DNA of 64,000 nt from Cinnamomum chago (taxonomy: Eukaryota; Streptophyta; Magnoliopsida; Laurales; Lauraceae), in assembly GCA_038049695.1 (NCBI GenBank), contig CP142461.1, positions 30,821,001-30,885,000 on the forward strand. The letters run 5' to 3'. Position 1 is the first letter of the stretch, and every line of letters starts with the position of its first letter. Made by a program: the position numbers and the translations under genes. The notes under the pieces are model-generated. The model searched no databases, was not told the origin of the DNA, and saw only the letters and a list, made by a program, of their open reading frames with translations. Positions 48,701 to 60,700 of this stretch are shown piece by piece.

Positions 48701-51700
48701 TACTCGAAATTTTATTGTGTTGAGTTACCTTACTCAAATTTCAAGCCATCGTGTGTAAGTTTTAAGCTTTGATTTTGTGCTCATTGGTCTACTTGTGCTG
48801 CAGAGAAGAGATTGAAACACCGAAAGTATGGGCACAAATTTGCATCCAGAAAATGGTTGAACTGGCAAAAGAAAGTACAACCATGCGGCGAGTACTAGAT
48901 CCTATGTTAATCTACTTTGACACAGGAAGAAACTGGGCCCCTCACCATGGGCTGGCAAAGGTTGTTCTGTCTGACATGTCTTACTTCGCAGATGATCCAG
49001 GTGTGTGAGTCTATCCAGCGTTCTCTTATTAGCATGCTTGCAATGTGTAATTGTTTACCTTTTTCTTTACAACTGAAAGTTATCAATCCCATTTGGTAAA
49101 ATGGTATTCCCTTTCTGTAACTTTGTTGAAGACAATTTTTAATGACTACTGATTCCTCTTAGTTTTTTTGCATTTAATATTAGACTGTTATTTCACTAAT
49201 CTCTGTCCCATGAGACAATTCTATCAGTGTAATGTAACATAAATAGTTGCATATTCTCAGCGGTTTGTGTCAGATCCATTAGGATGCTTGATACTTGTGG
49301 AATGAGCTTTAGCTACGTCCTAATCATGATGATTTTCTTAAATTTTATTCATAAGAAATCTTTAATGTGAATGGTAAAACGACTGGAGATTTTTTTTTAT
49401 GATATAAATATCATAGTGGATTCAAGAAAGAAAGATTCATTTTATAAATTGAAAAAGAGAAGCACGAGCATAAATAGTATGTTTTATGTAGTAATCATAA
49501 ATGTAAATCTAAATAATATGCTACGATCAGGATAATTGTCTCCCTATCTATTTCTTGGATTGAGCATCCTGATTTGTGTGACATTCCTTCCTATGGTTAG
49601 TCTGTTTTAATTGGATGACTAAATAAGCACCGGGGCTCGATCTTTGGGTTTGTTAGATGGGGACTTTTGAGTGGGTGTGTGAGTACTGAGTGTACCAGAG
49701 CAAAATAAATAAAATAAAATAAAACTGTCACATGGGATGCCATTATGCAAATCTGGTAAGGTTGTTATTAGTGTAAAGAAGTGCATGGCCTATGTGACTA
49801 GGACTTGACTTGGTCAAGATCCTAAAGATGCTTATCATGTGTATCATGACTGTTTCATATCTATGGAGATAGCATTGTAATCTTTGTAAAGATCCCAATT
49901 AGGGGAATAACCCAAGGGGTTTTGGTTGGCATCAATTGTAAAGGTGGAAAGTAAAGTAAATAAAGGAGGATAAAATGGATGGGAATGGGATCAGCATCCA
50001 GTCTTTTGGCCACAATTACACTATCTTAATTTTATTCTCCATTCATGTGTTGATAGTTGTGACTTGTGAAAGCTGACTGTGATCAAAGTTCAAAAGAGAA
50101 TTTAGGAGATTCCAGTATTTTTTTTTATTCGTAAGAGATGACAAATGCTGGTTTGATATGACATTTTTCATGCCATAAAATTGTGATTCACACAAAGTGG
50201 AAATTTTGGTGGCGTTCTATCTCGCCAAAGAGTTGTTCTCTGGCTGTTCATTTTGGTGAATTCAATGTACATTATTTTGTGGGCAATTCGCGGGAGATTA
50301 GAACTACAGAGCTTGTCTTTGGCTGATACATGGCATGGAAAGGGTACCATGTGAATGCCTGTTTTTGGGTTCATCTTATTCACTGCCCGGGTGGATAGTG
50401 TACCATTTGATTTTAAATAAAACTCATGTTGCTTACATAAGAGGAAAAAAAAAAAATGATCTAAATCTTTATAACTAAGGGCTATAGAATCATTTTAAGC
50501 CTTTTCCATGACTTTTGAGGATATCGACCTTTACGCTTTAGGCTTTAGCTGCTTTTTTATTTTGTTCTTCTGATTTCCAGCTTCATTAATATTTTTGAAA
50601 TTTCTAGTTAATTTTATTTTGTTTGGACTGTGAATCTCTTTTCTCTTTTAAGCAGCTTTTGAAATGGTGTTTCTAAACATTTGCAATTTATTCATCTGAA
50701 TTCCATTTGAAAGTAGAAAAACCTGAAGGACATGCTGATCTTTTTGTGTTTCTTTTAATTCATGTCCTACTTTCAGGGATTGAACAATTGATTTTAGCAG
50801 CTATAATCCGTCATGTGGACCATAAAAATGTTGCCCATGATCCTCAAATTAAATCTGATATTATTCAGATTGCTACCGCCTTGGCTCGGCAACTGAGATC
50901 ACACGCTGCTGTAGATGAAATTGGAGTTGTCAGTGACTTGTGCAGGCATTTGAGGAAGAGTCTTAAAGCAATTGTTGAATTAGCAGGACAGCAGGAGTCA
51001 GATTGGAATGTTTCACTTCAGAATTGTATTGAGGATTGCTTGTTTGAGATTGTCAAGGGGGTAAGGTCTAGCTCTTTAATATCATTAAAAAAAAAATTCT
51101 TATAGGTTCTGTTACTTGAATCCATAATTGTTTTTTAATCATGCTTTTCAAGATGCTTTGGTTCTTTTGGCACTGAAAATTATTCAGTCATATAGAAAGT
51201 GCTTGCGTGCTTACCAATGAGGCTGCCATCTTGTTTGAATTGATAAAAATCTATTTTGGTGCGACCAAACTGCAGATGGGGTGTAAGAACTAGGGAGGGG
51301 CCATCATTGGTTGGAGATGTCCGGCAAATTATCTAATTTGATGATGATATCTATCAATTCAAGCAAATAAGGTTGAGATGGTTTTATTAGCATGTAGGGT
51401 ATTGATGTTTAATTTAGAACTTTCTTTGGTCATAGCAACTTTTGGGTGCATCCAATTTTTCAGGGGATTTATTTTCTTTTAGGCGCTTGCAACATATAGC
51501 AGTGTGTCCCGCTTGTGGTAGATCCTCTCTCTATCTTTATGTATCCGTGTGTACAGACACGATTTCCTTCTACCTGTAATTCTAAAAAAGTGTGAATTGT
51601 GTTATAAATATTGGAAAGTAAGCGTTTTTTATTCTTTGATAATTCTCAAAAATATAATAAACTATGTATAGGTGTGGCTGCTAGGAATGTCCTTAAAGAT

Positions 51701-54700
51701 GAAAGTGGCAAGGTTGAAAAAGGCCTTGTATAGGCTAAAGCAGTCTCCCCATGCTTCTTTTAGTAGATTTAGTCAGCTATGTTGAAGACAGAGTACAAAA
51801 AATGTCATAGTCGACATATTTGGAGTTTGAAATTAAGGATCTTGGTTTAAGATAATTTCTTGGATTGAAGTGGCATGATAAAAAAGGAATTATTATATGC
51901 CAGCGAAAACATACACTTGAACTGGAACAACAGGATTGTTTGGTGCCAAACCTGCAAATATTCCCATCAAGCAGAATTATGATAAAAGTGCAGAAAGTGG
52001 AGAGTAACTCTACAATATCAAACCTTATCAGAAACTGATTGGGTGTCTGCTGTACTTGACTACAACTTGTCCGGATATTTCTTATGCAGTTAGTGTTGTT
52101 AGTCAATTTATGCATGCTCAAGGACAGGACATTGAAATCCCGCATATAGAATTTTGAAGTACCTTAAGAAGTCACCAGGACAAGGAATTTTGTATTCAAG
52201 AAATGGTCATTTAATTGGGAAGCCTACACTGATGCAGACTGGGCAGGATCATAGATCGATAGAAGGTCAACAGGTTACTGTATGTACCAGGGTGGGCAGA
52301 AACCTAGAATCTTAGAGGAGTAAGAAACAACCACTAGTAGCAAAATCCAGTTCTGAAGCTGAGTACCTTGCTATGGCTCTTGGAGCATGTGAATTATTAT
52401 GAATTATGATTGCAGATCTTACTGTATGAGTTGATATTTCTATATAAGAGTCCAATGATGTTGCATTTTGGCAGCGTATCCACACAGAAAATTGCAACAA
52501 ATCCAGCCTTCTATAATCATACATATATTGAAGTTGATGTCCATTTTATTGGAGAAAAGATTGAAAACAAAGAGATCAATCTGAAATATGTGCATACAGA
52601 TGAGCAGTTGACAGATTTCCTCACTAAGGCTATTCCAAGAACAAAGTTATCAGATGCATTGTCCAAGCTGGGAATAGTAGATATTTATGCACCAGCTTGA
52701 GGGGGTGTGCTAAGAGAAGAGTTAGACTTGATTGTAATTCTGGAAAATATGGACTATGTTGAATATTGGAAAAGTGAGGATTTTTTGTAATTCTAAAATA
52801 TATAATAAAGTATATGCAGATGTGGTGGCCCAGCCCTAGGCACCACACTGTTTTGAGAGATTTCTCTCAATTTAGCCTCCATCTCTCTATTTTCTTATCT
52901 TTCTTCTCTTAGGACTTTTGCACCGGCTCACACCCATTCCCCCCCCCCCCCCCAATGAATTGGCACTCATCCAAATTTGACACTAATCTGAATTATATTC
53001 ACTATTGGACTGAATTTCATAAAGAATGTAACTTAAGAAACCGTTAAAACTTTAAGGCCAATCGTTGTGACTAATTGAGGTTGTTTTTTTGGCCCAAAAT
53101 CATATCCACAGTGAGACCTTTGAATCACACTATCCCCTATATTGGCATGCATTCAAGTGGGTCTCACAAGGGGGCTTTTATCTCTCATGCAAGTCATGAG
53201 AGGTACCATGCACAGAAGGAAACTCTATATAGTATAGTAATGATATCCTGCATTTAAAAAGAAGTAACGATCTCCTAAGTGGCAATTATAGCGAGTGACG
53301 TGGTGCAAAGGTATTGCAGGGCCCCAACTAGTAGACCATTCAAGGGTAAGGACGAAAAGATCTATGCATGGATATGAAAAGATCTATGGATTGGATTTCA
53401 AATGGTCTTAGATACGAGGGCTTCAGAGTTAAAGGTGAGACGGGGATCATGAATGATCTTGTTGTGGGATAGGGATGTGCAAAACAGATTTTAAAAATGC
53501 AGGTACAAAAATGCCCTCTATTAGGGCAAAAAGTAGGTTTTTTTTGTCTCTCATGAACGGGGAAGGGATTTATATCATTGGGATTAGTTTACTATGGTGT
53601 TGGCGTACTTTTTTTTCTTTTTTCTGTAAATATATAGTTTGTTTAACCTTTTAGTATTTTTTTAATCTGTGTGTTAAATTGTTAATATTTTGCTGAAATA
53701 AAACTCTCACGTAAACCACTGGAATGTCGCATTAGCCAAAATGTTTCAACCTGGAGAGCAACAAAAACAGTGTTCAAAACAAAACGAGATTGCCAACTAT
53801 GATTAGCACCCATCCAGGTGGGCCTTTGTTCTCATTGCAACATTGCAAGAGATTGCTTCTCTCTCCTTTTCTTATCCATGTACATGTGTGTGGCTGCGTG
53901 TACATATGCTCACCCATAGCTTATGGTTTAATTAGTCTAAGACAGTGCACTCCTTTATATAGTACAATAGTCTCCACATATGATCAACCTAACACCTCCA
54001 GCAGGTTGGCCTGCATCACAATTGACATTGATCGAATTGTTTCCCGTCAATCATGAAAATATTGCACCTAATTAAAACCATTCAAATTGCGGGCCCTAAA
54101 ATTGATTGGTGTGAAATTGGCATACCCTACTTTACATCAACCCCTTCATATGCCCATCCAACGCACTGACTCCCCCTGATTGGCATCATCAAAGCGAGCC
54201 ATACCAAGAGGGGCATGCTTTTGTTTTGTTTTGTTTTTTTTTTTTTTTTTTTTTTTTTTTGGCTTTTTAATGCTGTGAGAAAATTTCTTTTTGGAGGGAC
54301 CCAGATACGTCTGCTTTTATGTATTCAGGATCCCTCTCATAAAGTGGTGTGGGTCCCGCCTATTGATATATCCAGTCCCCTCACACTCACTAGTACCTAT
54401 GACTTGTGCGGATCACAAATTTACACTTATGTGACTTTTATTCACTGTTGAATCAAATCATAGAACATATGCAATCTACTCTTGATCTAAAGATTGAAAA
54501 CTTCTCTAATCTTGAGGACCTTAAATCAAGGGTAAAAATGAATGATATGATGGGGGTCATTTATGTCACATCCCTAATCATACCTTGATCAATCCACCAT
54601 CCCTTCCCAATGATTGGAATGCATTCATGTGGGCACCATGAGGGGTGCTATAAAAACTTTTGTTTGCTTTCTATTAATATGCTCCAGTTTGTGTAGGGCC

Positions 54701-57700
54701 CACAGGGATGCAAACCAGTCACAGGGGTATGGGATGAGATTAGGGTATGATGTGGATTATATGTTGGCCAAATATCACTTAATCAAATCATCTTACTGTT
54801 TCTTTTATTGCCTTAGAGGTTTTACAGTTCTATAAATGCAAATCCTATCCAATGGTGAATGATGATTGGATCAATGTCAAATTGGGTTGTGTCAATTTTT
54901 AAGGATACGTGTCTGTATCTGGGTTGAGATTGATCACAGTGGGCCCTATTGTACTGAATTGAACAGGCGTTGCTCTTTGAAAGTGCCCCAAGGATTGCTT
55001 TTTGAAAGCAGACTTGAGTTTTCTTGAAGTTCTATGCATGGCCCGCATAGGACCTATTTCCAAACTGTTGTTGGAATTTGTACAGCCTTGTTGATGGAAT
55101 CACTTGTCTGGCCCACCCACTTATGATGACAGCAGAGTTTAAGAAATTGGAAAATAGGGAAAAATGGCTTGCCCTATGAACAGTCACAAGGATTTATCGT
55201 TGAGCAGTTCAGTGTGACCAAATGGTTGCAATATGGTGCAATGGAATTTTTGGAGCCACCTGGGGGATTGCAAGTTCTTTTAGAAATTTCATCTGAACTT
55301 ACTCAGTAGTCACTACTCTATATGTGCTATGATCTTTTGTCTTTGTTCTCGTGATTTTTGTTTGCTTCTCTTTCTCTTATTGCAACTGCTTGTTTCTGGT
55401 TCTATTAGATTAGTGATGCACGACCACTATTTAACATTATGGCAATCACACTGGAGAAGCTGCCACATGATGCAGTTGTTTCAAGGGCTACAATTGGATC
55501 AATGCTGATTTTAGCTCATATTATTTCCTTAGCGTCTGCCCACTCATATTCTCAGCAGGTGAGACAAGTCCCATCATCATTTGGTATTTTTGTGAATTGC
55601 TTCTCATTTCTCTCCTTTTTTTTTTATCCGTTGACTGATCCTATTATTTTTCCATGTCTAGATTTTTTTTTATTGGTATTTGTTGCTCTTGTATTTTGAT
55701 TGTTTACTTTCTTTGCCATGAGTGCTTTTTTACTAGTAAAATAAATTTAATTTCTTTTCCCTTCAATTCAGATACTTAAAGAATGACTACCTCTCTCCTT
55801 CAATTAATATAAACTAAATTTTAGGTTGTGGCGTACACTTTTTTGAGTGCCAATCAAATAAACCATGGCAGCCTTATCCCCAGTTTGGCTTTACAAGTTA
55901 CACTTTTCCACCCAGCCTAAACCAATAATATTGTCTATGTGCTCAGACCATACAGAAAAGATATGTCTAATAAGTGTCCTCGTGTACTCATTTCTACTAT
56001 AATTTCTTGCCACTTTGCATATCCATCATAGTAACATGGTATTTTTAACTCCCCATTTCTACATAGCCTTAACATTCAGTTTTGTAAAACAAGCTATGTC
56101 TAATTCCCATCTTATAAAAATGCCCCCTCGATCAAAGTGACACTAGATGATAGCACAACACTCCACATGCTTGCTCCACTTTGCCCAACCTCTATTAATC
56201 CAATATGCTCCTAGATATAAACCTTCCTCTTTGTTCAATGGTTGCTTTTAGATTCAAAATCTATCATGCAATAAGTTATTGTCAACTTTTACTGACAAAG
56301 CTTTCTTACTCCAAACTCTCGAAACTTTACGTTGCATATCTTTTGTCTTTGATCTGCTAAAACTCAACCCATTTAACTCATGGGCCTTTTATTCCCCCAA
56401 TGTTCTAGCTTATCGCTCACTTTCTTGTCGGACCAATAAGTTTCTGCATCTTTTGCAAGCATGAACTTCATGGATATTCGCCATTAAGTTGTCCATAATC
56501 ATGGCGAATAAATAGAGGCTAAAAGCAAACCTTTGGTGCAAATCCAGCTTCAAATGGGAACTCAAACATCCTCTTGCACGTACTATCACACTTGTTACTC
56601 CCATTCATTCAAGTTTTAATTATTTTGAAATAACCATTAGCATACATCATTGATGCCAAATTGACTGCCTTGACACCCCATTAGGCCTTAAGTCTTTTTT
56701 AGTTTTAGTTTTTATTTTTTATTTTTTGTTTAAACTTTTCTGTTTTTGTCTTACTGGCAAAACAGCTTCATTTTGACTTTATTAACTAGGTTTTAGGTTT
56801 CTTTCGTTCTCTGTTTTTTTTTTTTTGAGCGGTTGACGTCACTTTCTTTAACTAAATTTTTTGGGATGGTGTTCTACAGGTCTTTCCAGAAGCACTCCTC
56901 CCCCAACTTACGAAGTCAATGATGCACTCAGATGCTGTTACACGCATAGGAGCACACAGGATATTTGCTGTTCTCCTGGTTCCAACATCTAGCCATCCAA
57001 GATATGACTTCACCTCTTTCCAGTCAGAGTACTTAAAACCAAGGAGGTGGCAGTCCGAAACTGTATCTGCCTCTGCCTCAGCCTCTGCTTTACTCAAGAA
57101 GCTCCGTAGAGAGAAGGAATGTGCAAAATTAGATAAGCATGCGAATGATGCTCACGATGAGTTTAAGTATAGAGAAATAGTTGATGAAGATCAGAAACAT
57201 GGCTGGGTCTGCAAAAGTTCACCAAACTTTTACAAACTAAGTTGCTCTATTATTGACAGGACATCTGTTTCCACATGCTCAGCGGACACGGTGAGTCTTT
57301 ATGGTTATTTTCATTCATGGTTTTAAAAATTGTCCGAGTGGTCTCGGACTCAGCCCGTAGTTATTCTAGCCATCTTCCAATTCACATACATGACCGATTC
57401 CTTTCTATTTGTGGGTTTTTCCCATATATTTTATAGATTTCTAGGTTGCAAAAGGTCTCTAACTAGGTTTTGGGGTAAGTTTTGAAGATCAAATCTAACT
57501 TTCTTATTTTTTTCAAGACGAATGATATAAAGGTCAAGGGCCCTATTCATGGGACTTAACTGATGAACCTAATATCCAAAAATGGCCACCTATGAGTCCA
57601 AGATGTAGACCTTGTCTTCATTAGACAGACCACAACAAGAGAAGGAAAGTAAGAGAGAGAAAATCTAATTCTGCATATGGAATTTATAGTGGCTTTACAT

Positions 57701-60700
57701 GTAACCTAAGAATCTCTGGTTCCAGTTTCTTACCAGAGTAATTGGTTTATCTAATTTGCCTGTGTTCTCAACCTTTAGGTAAGAAACTGGAATCTGAAAT
57801 CTATATTAGGCATGAAACTTCCAAAAGTAGTATCTGACCTAATATGATTCTGATTAAACAGATAACTACTCATTCATCCAAATATTCAAATTGCTTGTAA
57901 TTTTGGTTATATCTAAATTTCCTTTAAAGTAGTTCATGATTTTTGGCTTGTTACTAAAGGCCTCCAATCTTTGTTTTTCCCTAAATGTTAAGCTCTAATT
58001 CTTTTCCACAACTGACACTAATAATCTATTCTTTTACTACTTGTCTAATGCACAAGCATATGTTTCATCAATTATTACAGGAATCAAATATTGTTAAACT
58101 AAGTGAGGACCAAATGGCCCAGTTACTTTCTGCCTTCTGGGTACAAGCTAATCTTCCTGATAATCTGCCTTCGAACTTTGAAGCTTTAGCTCACTCCTTC
58201 AACTTGACACTTGTTTCGTCACATGTGAAGGTAAACCTTATATGCATAATCCTGTGCATTTCTGTTTTGTGTCCAGAAAAAAAAAAAGATGTTTAGGTGA
58301 TGAGAATGGTTTAAAATATCGGTCTCGGTATTGGCCGGGCCGAAAAACCGATATGATATCGGTATTGGTCCATCGCGGTTGTCGCGGTGTGAATTTTTTT
58401 TTTATCCAAAAATTTCGCAAAAATATCCAAAAAACCCAAAATATTAGAAAATGCTGGAAAACAATATTTTTTTTCCATTAGTAACAACAATAAATTAAAA
58501 TCTCGATCACCTTAAGTTATGAATCTTGTCTATGTCGCAGTTCAGTGTCTTCTCCAGTATTTCATATAATGCAATCATTATTGATGTTCATGAATAATTT
58601 ATTAGTGTAAAATATAAGAAAATAAAAATAACATAATAATTATCTATTCATTATTAATAAGCTATTAGTATTTACTATTTAGTATCATAAAAACTCCAAC
58701 AATTTTTTTAAAAAAGTAGAAGATTTAAAAAAAAAACCATTTTTCTACACCCAAAATCATGTTTATAAGTAGATTTAGCATGAAAGTGTGTAGATCTAAG
58801 TGAATAACACAACACAAACCCAAAAATGACATGCCAATGATCATTTCATTCATTTCTATGCTTTATCTAAAAATAAAAAATAAAAAACACATAATAGTAA
58901 AACTAAGGGAGTTAATTTGATTTTCTCTTATTAAATAAAATGATTTCTTCAAGAAATAGTGTTGGTAGTTGGATATATATAAGAGAATGAGCTATGGAGA
59001 CATGGTTGCTCTAAGGAGATGAGGGAAGAGGAGAAGAAAATGGAAAAATAGGGAAAAAGGTTACAAAAAATCAAGGTTTTTGAACATTACTCCATCTCGG
59101 CCGAGATATCTGTTAAACCGATATTTTGACAATATCGGCCGATATTTTGCCTGACTCGGTATCGCTGCAAAATATCGTCACGGTATGGGCCGATACAGGT
59201 TCATATCGGCCGATATGAACCGGTATCGACCGAGATTTTAAACCATGGTGATGAGTGATGGTATTTAGGGGCGTCTAAATAAGGATGCAAATGGTTTGGA
59301 TTCAGGGTGGAACCAAATGCATCCGGATCCGGATCTGTTTTATTGGATGGCTTTGTCTTTGAATCTGGATCTGATAGATCGATCCTATTTGTTGGATCTA
59401 GATCCAAGACAAGAGTATTTCGGATTAATGATCTTCAAGAATAAACCTCTCGAGCATAGTTTTCAAAATCAGAATCGTCTCTCAAATCATTCATACCCAT
59501 GAATCGAATCATGAATCGTAGGATTTTTTTATTTTTCTAACAAAAATTAAAAATAATTAAAAATTAAAAGAAAAATAAAAAGTAAGATTCACAACCATCC
59601 ATTATCCCATTTATAGCAATATAAATATAATAACAAGTAAGTCTGTCATGCAGCCATATCAAGAAATTCATGACATATGTTAATATATATTGAAAATAAA
59701 TGATGTGTGAATAGTTAAATAAGTTTAAAGTATCAATATATATTTTTCTTATCTTTAAATTATAATATAAAAATAAAAATAAAATTTAAACCATCAATCT
59801 TATACAGTAGGATATCTCTTGAAGTTAAGAAAGTGTTTATGAAGAAAAAAACCAAAATAGATTAAAAAAAGAAGATATAGACAAGCACCATACATACAGT
59901 CGAATGCTTTAGCTAAATGCATGTTCTTTATTCATCTTTAATACCTTATCAAAGCCGTAAAAAATTCTTAAGAGGTTTCGTTAACTACTAAATAAACTTT
60001 TAAAAATAAAAGCGCTAAAAGAAGGAAAGAATAAAAAAAGAAAAAGGTAAAAGATTATTAATTATTAGCTTATTAGTTGTAGCTATTCTCGCTTAGCTGA
60101 ATCGCTTAATCATAAGATTTGATGAAACAAGTATCGAATCGTAGGATTTACACCTGAATCCTAAGATTTGTTTGTAAATGGGATTCATTACATAGATACG
60201 AACTGTTTTCCTTAAGATTCGGGATAGAAATCAGTATTTGGGATATAAATCGTAGGATTTTGATCATTATGCTCTTGAGTATATAATTGGAGCAATATGA
60301 TTCAAGCTTTGTATATTATCAAAAAGGAAATTTGATCCAAGGCCCATGGATTTTAGAACTTATCCTTTTTAATACACAGTTATAATTTGTTCCGGATCTA
60401 GATACCCAGGCTGGAAGACCAATTCCAGATTCTAATCTGACAACTTCTGAATCCCATATACAGATGGGAGCTGGACTTGAATCTCACCCGAAACCAAAAA
60501 ATAGGTTCCATGCCTATGATGCATAGATACTTCAAGGGCAACGTATCGTGTCTTATCAAATCCGATACTTCGCTTTTTATGTGTAAAATCCATGTCCTTG
60601 CATGTCCATAACATGTCCCCTGTCGTATCCATGTCGTATTTGGGCACCATAGTTCCATACCCTTTTTTCCCAGGCAAAGACTTCAGATATTGGATTATAA

